DNA of 64,000 nt, taken from assembly GCF_021134715.1 (NCBI RefSeq), contig NC_060026.1, positions 13,259,001 through 13,323,000 of the forward strand, in the 5' to 3' direction. This stretch comes from Daphnia pulex. Lineage: Eukaryota > Arthropoda > Branchiopoda > Diplostraca > Daphniidae. Of this stretch, positions 1 to 12,000 are shown piece by piece. Numbering within the stretch: the stretch's first letter is position 1; each line of letters starts with the position of its first letter. The translations under genes were made by a program, and so were the position numbers. The notes beneath the pieces are model-generated. The model was not told the origin of the DNA, did no database searches, and worked only from the letters and a program-made list of their open reading frames with translations.

Positions 1-3000
1 TTGGAAACGGGTCCGACGCCGCTAAATTTGTTGGCCGTCAAATCGACAAACTTGCGCGTTTCTTGCGGCTGAGAAGAAGAAGAAGAAGAAGATGCCGCCG
101 CTGGCTGTTGGCTATTTTCGTCGCCGTTGGCTTGTGAAACGCCTGGGCCAGATGAAGAAGTCGTCGAGGGCACGTTATACTCGCGCTGGATGCTGTACAC
201 TGATGGAAGCAATCAACAAACAAATCAAGAAAAACGGGCCGGCAATTTCATAACAATCACTGATTTCTTTTTTTTTCCTATAAACTATTTCGGTGTTGTT
301 TAAATATAAACAAACGGCCGGGGCCAGCAGACCTTGCTCGTATGGGCTACGGTACAGTTGCTGTTGGGGCGGAGGTGGTTGACCTAGGCGATTTCCGGAA
401 CGTTCGCCTTGTTTGGGGCTGTCCAGGTAAGCGGCACCTTTCGGCAATTGTCCCTCTGATGATTGGAAAATCATCGAATAAGGTAAAAAAACCTCATCCA
501 ATCAAAAATTCAAATTGCAAATGGGATGGACGGACCTCTGGCTTTCTGTAGGAGAGTGACGGTGGTGTTGGGCACCTTGGGCAGGTGACTGGTTGGCGTC
601 AAAGATGTGGCCGGCGGAAGCAAAGGCTGTAACGAAGGCGTAGGTGTTGTCGATCCCGAACCGCCACTATAAGTGGACCCGCCGTTTGTTCTCCGGTCCC
701 AAGACAAAGCTGATTGGAAATGAAATCATTTGAATTAAAATTTACATTTTGGGTGGGGTGGCTATAAAAAAAAATAGGATGGAGACGGACCGGAAAAATT
801 GGTCGAAGTGCTGGTCAAAACCGAGTGCTCGCTGGCCGGTGTGTTTATGGGTGTGCTGTTTGCACTGTTGTTGCCGTACGGTGGGGCATTTTGCTGGCGC
901 TGATTGTCCCAGCTGGACGGGTACAAGTAAGAGGAGTAGGTGGTTGGGGCGTTGGTGGATGGATGAGATGCTGCGGTGGATGTGGTTGTAGCAAAAGGTG
1001 GCAAACTGGTCGGAGCCGCCGGTTTGGTACCGTTGTTGCCAACACCCCCAGGTGGTTTCTGGCCTCCCTCGCGCTATTTCACGCACGTTGATGACATTAA
1101 ACATTTTTTTTTTTGGATTTGATCCATTTGTAACACGTTCCAAAGTGTCAGGCAATAGCATAAAACAACAAATCAAATTTGGCAGCCAAGTACAACCGCG
1201 TCCCCCGGAAAAAGAAATAAATTGGTCAAAAAATAAAAGAATTCATCATCATCTGTTGAGTTCCATTCATCTTCATCAGTTTCAAATGTTCCATGTGTGT
1301 TTTTCGTGCGTTGCTGGTTATGTGTGTGTGTGTGTGTGTGTCTATATGCGCGTGTGTGTGTGAGTTGTATAGGCTCTCTAAGGCAGCAGCTATTTTTAAA
1401 TACCTGCTGGGGCTGTTGTTGCTGCTGCGGCTGCTGCTGCTGCTGTTGGGCGGACGCCTGTTTCTTCAATGCTTCAAGCCGGACTGGCCGGAACTCTTTC
1501 CGCTCTGATTTCGGGCTAGGCTGTTGGCTGGACGGAATCCAAATTGGCGGTGGCGGCTGCTGCTGGCTGCTGCCGTTGCTGCTGCCGGAAGAGACTACTA
1601 CCGGCTGTGACTGACGGTGGTGCTGCTGCTGGTGGTTGTTGCTGTCCCTCTCCGGAGGACTCGACGGTTGTTGCTGACCCGGCGACCAAACACCTGATTG
1701 AATTATTCAAAAGGACAAGGAATTAATTTCATTCATTACAGTGATTGAATCATCATTATTCAGTACTAATTAAAAAAGTTGTAATGAATTGTCTGTTTAA
1801 CTCGACTAGACATCGGTATGGGAAAATTCAGTTATTTGAAAAATGTTTCTTGTCGAAACGTGAAGAATTAAAGGATTTCCCAGTCAAAAGTTGTTGATGA
1901 TAAAAATAGGACGAGCAAAAGCGCAGAGGTTTCCCAAAGTCTTTATTTAATCTACGTGGATGAATGGGGTGAGGGGATTGAGCGTGATGAATGGCTCTAC
2001 ATAAACCGAATCCCTTTTAATTCTAAGGAACGGCACGTCAATAAAAAAAACAAAAAAACTACATTCAAAATAGCCGACAAGATAATAACAGAAAATAAAA
2101 ATAATAAAAAAATACCTGGTTTAGGACTACTGGCTAGATAGGGCGTCGACAAAAGCGATGACGAAGATCCTGTTCGGTTGACCATTGCGATGGAAAAAAT
2201 TGAAATCAGAAAAATTTCGTTTTCAATTCGAAGACAAACGAACAAATTCGGACCGGCGGTCAAATTCCACCCCAACACACACACACACACACACACAACA
2301 AAGTCCCGAGAGGTACTGTAAATGAGCAATCAGTCGACAAGAAGCCACAAAGGACACATGGCTACTAGTGTTACTCGTGTGTGCTGTTGCAAACACTTGA
2401 ACCGACAGGCAGAAAAAACATTAAAAATAGGAAGGCGGCGGTAGCGGTGGTCTGTATGGGTGGAGATGGAGTTGAGCGGCCGGAAGGCGGCAAGAGACTG
2501 ACAACGGAGGCAGCAATGGCGTCGCCGCATCAGCGCGTGTGTGTGGACTACTACGACGACGACGACGCCTCCTGCCAATAAAAGCAATCCCCCCCATCTA
2601 CAAACTCCACGCCCCGAGGAAGTTATAGAGCAGCTCATCTTGTGTTGTATGTTCCAGGAACCACACAACTTTTTCAAAAAGGGACTACTCTACTCTCTCC
2701 CCCATAGTTTTCCAGCCCATGTTTTTCAAAACTCCTTTTTTTTTCTTCTATTTTAACGAGAAAAAGATCCGGATCCATCTTGTCGTCCCTAGACAGGGCG
2801 GAAGTTGCGAGCGCTAAATTTGAACCCCTTTTTTTTCCCGCCTACCGCCTCCTCCAACTTCTGGCTGGCCAACGTGTTCGCAACAACACTTCTTATAAGG
2901 ACTGAACGGACGGAGCCAAAAAGCTTCCACGTACATTGACGGACATCATTTTGTAAAAAGCTCTCCTGAAAATTCGACACATGCGGTTAGTTTCAATGTT

Positions 3001-6000
3001 TTTGTCTTTTGCGGTCTTTTGAGTTTAGCGAATTGGATTTGATCCAGCGATTTGTACCCAATGTGCCAATGCCCATGCCCAGTGCATTTTCGATCTCGCC
3101 CAGCAAGCCAGCAGCGCCTTTGTCGTCATCTTCTTCTTCGTCGCAAAAGGAAGTCACTCTCTCCTCGACCGATTCGTCCATACAATCTTTGCGGCCAGAT
3201 GTACACAGATATTATATGTAGGGAGAGTAAAAGATGGACAGGAGGGGGGTGAGTTGAATGCGGTACGTGATTAACATTTAGATTGGATTTTGCCGGGTGG
3301 GTCCAGCGCGGTCCAGCGTCCCGGTGTTGGTGCCCCCCCTTTTCACCGTGTTGATTCATTCATGCAAGGAGCGCGCTATTACCGAGGAGCGTTAATGAAT
3401 TCTCTCTCTCCCCCCCTCCCATCTTTTCTATTGGCTTCCGACAGATTCCGCGCCGATGAACCGCATCTCATCCGCCTCACGTGTCGATTCCGCCCTACAA
3501 CCCTCATTTCAATCTCCCGTAGGGGGGAGGAATACGTGTGGAAATAAAGAGCGCGTGTTTTTGATTCTCCTGGGCCCCGAAAATAGACTATCCACTCCAG
3601 TCCGTCGTGTGGGTGACCGGGCGCCACCCTTTACTCTCTTCAAATCAACTGACGCAATATTTATAGCGCCATGTATCGTTGAGTCGAGAGAGAAGTGGGA
3701 ACAAAAATCTTTTCGGGGTAAAAAGAACAAAATTTGCGGTTGGCGCAAAAAAGATAAAATTTTCAAGGATCTCGACGATAATTAAAAATTTTTGGCGAGG
3801 TGGCCGGCGTTCCAGTCAAGCAGGAATTTAGCGATTGCTCATTTCTTCTTTAGAATTTTCCACTTATCTAACAATCAAGGACACAATTCAAAAAAGATGG
3901 TCCACAACAGCTTTTGCTTTTTAAAATTTTTAAAATTCGAGTGTCTTGGACGTTCGTTAGATGGCGCTGACTAGGCGGGAAAATTAAAGAAAATTCAAAA
4001 AAACAACAATCCAAAAAAAACAGCAAAAAATATGAATACGTAGTAATAGTAGTAGTAGTAGTAGAAGCGACAAGTCAATGGTAGTAGTAGTAGTAGTAGT
4101 TGTAGGTAGCAGATATACTCGACATCTTCCTGGTATATTGTAATTTGTGGGTCCAGTACTTCTCATCCGGATCATGCGGCAGGCAGGGTCATGGGAGTAG
4201 GTCGTGCTGTCTCTCTCTCTCTCTCTTCCGTCTGTTTTTATTATTTTTCGACCGACTCGGAAGAGCCTGCCGGCACTCACCATGGGACAGATACTCGTCA
4301 TCTCGCTGGCGTCGCCGGTAGCGCCGGATGGCGGTGGCGCAGTCGGTCCGATCGTTGTAGTCCGAGGCCTCCGATTCCGATTCCCTGGCGGATGTGTCGC
4401 GGGTCGTCGTCGTCGTCGACGTCAGCGTGCTGTAATTGGAGCGCTGGATCGATCGGTAGGTGCCGCTGGATGGCGAGTGACTCCGCTTTCGGTTGGCCAG
4501 CACCAGCCAGTCGGCCAGCAAGCGAGCCTTCACCCGTTCGTCGTCTTCTTCTTCGTCCGCTTCCGGCGCGGAATAATAGCACAGCGGTTGGTAGCGTTGT
4601 CCGAGATACGGCTGGTACCTCAGCGGAGGTTCCGGCGGGCGGTCGTGCCATCCGGAGTGATCGGATCGTAGTCGATACAAGTTTTCGTCCCTAGGTGGCG
4701 TGGGTCTCGGCGGAGGCGTCGGGACGGAGCTCATCAGAGCTTGGGCTGCTCTCCTCCGCCGTTGCCGGAACGGCTCCGATCCGTCAGTGGAGTAACCTGT
4801 TTCCGTTTCGGATGCGCCGTAATGCTCGGGAGGTGGAGGGAGTGGTGGAGGTGGAGGCCATCCGGACCAAAGCATCCGGAATTCTTGGATAGATTTCATC
4901 CGCACCGGATCGTTCACCACCGCCGGCGACTCGACGATAGCGGCCGACGGCTCTTCTTCCGGAACCGGAGTCGCTTGATCCGATCCATACTCGAAGGATG
5001 TATCCTTGTCTTGTTCGTTATCCGGATCAGACGGAATGGCCGGAACTGTCGACGAATCACCAGCGCAACGCGTTTCCCAAAGCCTCCGCATTTCATCAAC
5101 GACACGTCCGTGTTTCTTCGCCGTGGAACTGCAGACGCCCTGGTCAACCGGAATCATCAATTCCGGTTGATTGACCCCCGCCGATGATAATTTAGTCATC
5201 GCCGCTTCCACTAAACCGGAATCTTCCGCCGTAAAACGGACAGCAGCTAATGCCGGATCACTTTCTTCATTCGACACTTGTCCCATCGTCCGCCTGCTGT
5301 CCGTCTCTGCTGGATTTTCGCCCGCTAATTGTCTATTTTCAGCGTCCGGGGCCGCTGCCGGCTGGAACTCGTCCAGAGTATCCGCCGTTCCACCATCACC
5401 AGCGTGACGGAGTTGAGCGCTGGAACGAATCAGCTGCACGGGTTTGTAATCGACGCTGACGATTTTGGCGTCAATCAACGTCACCACCGATGTTCCACTC
5501 ACTGTCGTTTCTCCAATCACCGGCGACATTTTCTCCTCGCCATCCGCCCGATGGATGGAATCCATTGTTAAAGTGTCGTCGCCGCCATCGGGCCCATGTT
5601 CTCCTTTAGTGTCTTCTTCTTCTTGAACTGTCGTCATTCCAGTTAATCCGTCGGCTGCCGGCGGCAGCGGAATGGCCACCTCGCCGGAATCGATTATCAC
5701 CGGCTGTTGATTATTATCATCGTGGCCGACATTAACGTCGTCGTCGTCGTTGTCTCCATCATCATCATCGTCGTCGCTGAAGCCTAGAGAGCACGAGCAG
5801 GCGTAGTCTTCCGTCGGCGGGTCGTTCCGCTCTGAATGCGACGGCCGTTGGCCCGTCGTTTCGTCACAGTCACGACAGCAGCCACCAACGCTGCTGCCGC
5901 CGGATGTTTGCATCATTAGGACGCTGAGTGGCAGCAGAGATTCGTCAAGCAGCTCGCAATAATCCGCCAATGAAGTCACTTCGCTTTGATTTTCTTCTTC

Positions 6001-9000
6001 TTCTTTCATTTTCTCCTTTTCTTTGGCTTCTTCATCCGCTTTTTCATCTTCCTCATTTATTCCTTGTCGGTCGTTCATCTCATCCAGCACTTGGGGGAAA
6101 TGCGTGGGACGATCGGCTTCTTCTTCCAGCAGATTGGATGAAGTTGGAGAGATGAAAGGGGCCCGATCTTCTGTGGGCGAATCCGCCGGATCATCGTAGT
6201 CGCTCGAGTCGACTATCATGACGGGGACTGCCAAGACGATGGAAAATCCATCTTCCGGCGGAATAATGCGGGGTTCAGTCACATCAACGGGCGATTCCGC
6301 TTCCGCATTTTGTCTGGCCTTCTCGGCTTGCAATGCGGAATCGCTGTGAGTGACAGGCTGCTGCTGGATGCACTCGGGAGCTTCAACTCGGTCGCCTTCC
6401 GGTTCTACTGGAACTAGAACCGGATTGGCTTCGCTGCCGTTTGTCGTTGGGTTTGGGACGGGCGTTAGGGATCCGCCGGATGCAAAGTCCGGATATTCAT
6501 CTCCGACGGATTCGTGCGAGAATCGATCGTCGTCGACATCTTCCAGATAGCTGAGCGCGGATGAGAGTCCGCTGAGAGCTCGGCTGAGCCGGGCGCTGTG
6601 GCTTCCGCAGTCGCTGGCCACCTCCTCCGGAATGACGTGCAAGTAGCGGCGGAGGAAGAGCCGCTCGAGGAAAGAGAATCCGGGCAGAGTCGCAGACTTT
6701 CCGTCGGGCAGCTGGAATTGGCCGGCATCCTCATCCGATGAGCAAGGCGATGAAGAGGCCGACGATCCTCGGGATCGATCCTCGTCGGAAGGCGGACTGA
6801 TCCTGGGCGAGGTGGCCACATTGCAATAGAGCGGATGATCCGGCCCCAGCGATCGGATTATATTGTCGTAAGGGCTGGTCCGCTCGGCGGGAGCCGACGG
6901 AGTGGCCGAGCCCGATCCGGCTGCTGGATCGTCGCCAGATTCTTTCGTGTCAATGTGTTGCTCCTTGACGCGTTCCAGGAGCGCCAGAAAGTGAATGAAT
7001 TCTTCTATTGTTAGTCCGCCGATTCGCGGCTCGACCGAGGCTCCTCCGTCCGGCGGCGGCAGATGGGCCATGATGGCCTCTGACTGCGGATCGATCCCCG
7101 TGTGCCGGATTTCTCTCTCCATTTCAGACAAGATGGAATGGATGCCTTCGAGCGGATCGTCTGAAGAAGAGGAGGCAGCAGCGGCTGCCGGCGGCGAAGA
7201 CGGACCGGATTTCAGTCCCGTCAGATTGCGATGGCAGTCGACGGTCTCGTCTTCACTCTCTTCCGTTCCGCTATTGTTGTACGCGTTGTTGTTGTTGTTG
7301 TTGCTGCTGGTAGATCTACTACTACTACTTTTACTACGCTTATTCTTGGCGCATCGAGCTGGCCTTTCTGGAACGTTTTCTTCCGCCAGCCGTTCGTCTA
7401 GAATCCAAAAACAAAAAAGTCCCCGCCCACCCGAATCGGCACCGATCCAGCAGTGTCCAAACAAAAAGAAAAATGGCGAAATTTGAAAAATTTAAATTTT
7501 AAAAAAGAAAATAAAGAAAAAGAAGAAAGAACGGCATTCAAATAATACGTCAATCCAATCTACGTCACAATGGATTAGACAAGAGAAAAGATTACAACGA
7601 AAGTTGTTTAGAGCCTGATTGGAGATTAATGGGAGACAATCATTCGATTGTTTTCTTTGCTGATTGGAATTCAAATGGCAAATCACAATTTCCCCCAATG
7701 TTTCTACGGTTCGACGAGAAAAGGACGACGACGACGACGACGAATCAAGACGCGGAATCTGAACACGGGCGCCAATTTGGAAAGAGAGCCACTACTAATA
7801 AAACTACCAACATGTGTCGTCATGGGAACCACAATTCCCATTTAAAAAAAAAATATGATTGTGTGTTATATACAAAGCACCATGCAACTCTACAACCTAA
7901 ATAATTAGCCAATCAATCGAAAAACCAAAAAAATCATTGAGTTTAAAAAATCGATAACAGTCGGCTGACCTGATCTGGTTAGCACCGATGTCTTGGTGGT
8001 GGTGGAGCTGGTAGATGTAGTGTTGGTGGTGGACGAAGATGATTGAACTCCGCCGCTGCCGTTGCTGCTACTGTTGTGACTGGTCGACGTCGACTGAGCG
8101 GCTACGCCGCCGTTACCTGTTCAATAAAGACATTGGCACACAGAGTCAGGTGACATGTATACATGGCGCGGATCGAGATTAGTTCAAAAGGGGAGGAGGA
8201 GGTCGGTCGGTGGGGTGTATAAGGTATACAAGGTTCCTCCCTCTTTAGCCCGGCTGATTCTGTCGGCTTTTTCGGCCATTCGATTGGCTCCATCATCATC
8301 ATCATCATGGATGATGATGATGGCCCTTAACGGTTAGCGATCACGCTATACGGAATAATGGAGAGCGGAAGTCGACTGATATGTAGGGAGAGAGAGAGAA
8401 GAGCTTGTGTGTTAAATGGGCGCGGTTGCCCGATGGAAGGACACAAAAGCGCTCGGCCGGATGTGGATGCGTCTGTGGATGCGCGCTCTTTCGGCGCGAG
8501 TTTGAAACAATGAGCTTCATCCGCCATCATCAAACAAAAGAAAATAGAGAGAAACACCATCATCATCATCTCTATATCCTCCTCCCTCCCACCTCCCTGC
8601 ACAATCTCATTAGATCAATCATCGATCCAGCAAAACAAGAAATAAAAATAAAGGTGGTTCTTATTTTCCCAATTCCGGAGAGCTCAGAGAGAAAGTGTTC
8701 CGCCGAGAGACGGATAAACTTGTCATTTCCTAGGCGACGGGACCCACCCACCGTGAACATGAAAATGTCTTGCGTCAAACTCGATCCACTTGGTGTTGCC
8801 GTGTGACGATGTTTATTTTTTTATTCCTAAATTTTATCGAAACAATTTTCCCTCTTTTTATTTTGGAGGGACTCGCCCACTTCCGCCGTTATCCGGCGAA
8901 TTTTTTTTTCATTTTTATTTCCACATGTAAAATGCAAAAAGCCTCGAAAAAAAAACCCTACGAACCGCATCCGTCCATCATCTTTTTTTTTTTAAGCTGC

Positions 9001-12000
9001 GTGAACAACGATGTTTTACGTGTAACAAGACAACACCCGACTCGCGCGGATGGCACGTCCAATATAAAACGCCAAACACACACACGAGGCGCACACTGTT
9101 AAGTTTCCGCTGGAGACGCGGGCACTTGGCGGCGGTGGGGCCGTATCAAACAACAACATCACCTGCTCCGGTTGGATGATGATGATGATCCTGTTGATGA
9201 TGATCCGAAAGGAAAGTAGCACGCTGCGACTGTAAACTTTTGCTGCGATTGAGGCGGAGCTTGTTCTGAACAGCGCGCAGCATTTCGCATTCACCATCAA
9301 ACTTTTTTCCAATTCAAATTTGCCGCCAAAATAAGATTTCAAAAAATTGCCAAGAAAAACTATCCAGCCGGCACAGACACACACACACACACTTACTCAA
9401 CGGTATTAAGGTAGTGACTAACACGACCGGCTTGGACAACAGGTGGATTTATTTGTTATTTTCCGGCGTTAGTTCGTGCCGCCTAGCTGAGAGAGCTCCG
9501 CTATGTGTGTCTTTGCTAACGCCCCCTCACGGCATCCATATACCCATCCATCCCCTTACAAGAGACAACAATATATGCATGTATGTAGGGGGGGAGAGAG
9601 AGCATATCAATTTATTTCTAAATGTGGAACCGCTGCGCAGCCGATTGTTGGGGTGAAAGAGATAACGAACGAAAATTCAGAGAGAGAGAGAGCTGGGCGT
9701 GATCCAGCCAACGTCAAACCCCGGCGCTATATAAAAACATATCCATCCCCACCACGTCAGTGACAGCACAGTGGGGGTATGTGTAACAAACGACAGACTA
9801 GTTACGTACTACGTATATCTACTATGGCGGAGGTAAAAATGATTTGATTTTGTTGAAAATCTATTCAAATGATGGCTCCATGGCGATGCGCTTCGATGCC
9901 CTCGGCTGATTTCCACTCTGAACTCTCGGCTGCAGCTCTCAACGTTTTGTTGCGGGGAAAAACCCATCAAAAACAAACTCGGCGTGTATACAACTCGGTA
10001 TCACGTCGAGGCGGAATGATCATATAAATCCAGGCGACTGCTAGCTGCAGAGGATGACACTTGGCAACGCCTCCTACACCCGCCAAAACATCGTCAGAAA
10101 TTTTTATGACTCTGTCGAGAAAGAAACAACTAGAAGAACAAGGGCGGATGCGTCGGAAATGAGAGTTTGTGCGCGTCTCGACGCGCCCAACAACTCTCTG
10201 CGCCAACGTCTTTTGATGATGACCCTGCAGCTTTCTGATCGTCAACCGAGCGTGAATTATAGAATACATGTACAAGTACATGACTAGGTAGTAGTCATCT
10301 ATCCGACAAACCCTAACGGTTGGTTGCCATCCATCCAGCGGGTGCCTTTCTATACATTTTGACGAGCGAAATGATTTTTCATCTCCGTGCCAAATTCGGG
10401 CCGTAATAAGGTTCCGCAACTGTGCGCGTGTGCACATTACAATGTCATCCGGTTTCCAACAGGGGAGAGGACAATGAAGTGGAAGAATAAAAACTAGACA
10501 CTCACCTGATGATGTTGGGTTGACGTCAGCGGCGGATGCGATGGATGAAACTGACGCTCCGCTCGACGATTTGAAGAGTCGTCTGGTCAGAGTGGACCCC
10601 CTTTTGGAAATATGAAAATCAATTCAAAAACAAGAAGAGAAAATGAGCCATGGAAAGGAGAAACTGGTCCCAACTGGCGGAGAACAACAACCAGGAGCGT
10701 CTGAGAAGGGGGGAAAAAATAAAACGGGCCGACGGACTATAATCAACTCCCGAAAAATACACACACACAAAATCCTATTTTCTTTTTTTCAGTGGGTGGG
10801 GCGTCGTCCCAGTGTAAAGTGGGAAGGAAGAAGCTGATGAAGGAGAAAAAGAACAAACAAAAACACATCCTCTTTCTTTCTCTCTTTCTCTCTCGCTATA
10901 TTGGGGGCTCCTTAATTCTCTTATATTGTCTGTGTTACACAGCTGGGGGTGGTGGTGGTGGTGATGGTGGGGGCTTGGGTATTGTCGTCCTGGCGGATTC
11001 ATCAGAGACAATACGAACACACACGCCACACACTCTCGGACGTGTGAGCGGCGGCACCCTCTCCCAATTCTATTTTTGTTGTTATTTCGTTGTGTGTGTG
11101 TTATTTGCTCTCTCTCTTGTTTTGTTTCCTCCACGCCGACTGTGCTAGAGGAGCCCCTAGGAGCTCCGTTAAGAGGCTGTCCGTCAAAAAGATAAAAAAG
11201 ACCCGAGATGAGGAGGAGGACGGAAGGGAAAGAAAAGAAAAACACAAAAAATTCCACTTTTGGAACACTTTTGAGCGGGAGTGTGTGTGTGTTTTTCTCA
11301 AGGAGGGAGTACGTAGTATGTAAGAGGCCCCACAATCCATCATAGAGCTATATATAGGGGGAATGGGGGCCCCAACGAGAGCCCCCGACCGACGGAGAAG
11401 ATTCTCGGACCCATCACACACGGCGGGCGTCTGTCGGCGCTGTTGACTTCCAACTCTCATCAGTCCCTCTCTCTCTCTTGGCTGCCTCCACTCTTAACTC
11501 ACGAGGAACCTGGACGAGCAATGACTCACACGGCCGGCCAAAACTGATGAACACAAACACAAATTTTCATTTTTCCGAAAATTTTGTTGTTGTAAAACTT
11601 TTCCGCACCCTCCAATCTGTGACTAACTGGGCAAACCAAATTCTTCTGGAATTTTTTACCTTCTGAACGACATGGTTGATTTTTCTGTACGTGTTTGTCA
11701 GGTAGCGAGACAAATGAATGAGAGCCGAGTAGATTAACTGTTAAACCGACACAGGCGATGCTACAGGCTGTTAGCAAAGAGGCGACCGAGTGAAATACGG
11801 CAGACACATTTGGAGAGATCCTGCAGACAAATGAATCTAGTCTATCCCGACCGGATCGAAGTGCTGGGACTAAGAGTAACGATGTGAAACTAGTGTGTGT
11901 GCGTTTGCCACTCGTTCGTTTTCTAGACTGAGAAGAGACTCTTATTCCCTCGACTGCGGGGATAAGTTTCTTCTTCTTCTTCGACTCCTGGCAATGGATC

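Noticed and set aside
7629..7904. Plus-strand 91-codon open frame beginning MGDNHSIVFF
   Set aside because: Poly-Thr and Lys-rich repeats, no promoter or splice support, no recognised family.
9967..10437. Minus-strand open frame of 156 codons in a PDZ intron
   Set aside because: No similarity, composition like random sequence, and its phase does not fit flanking PDZ exons.
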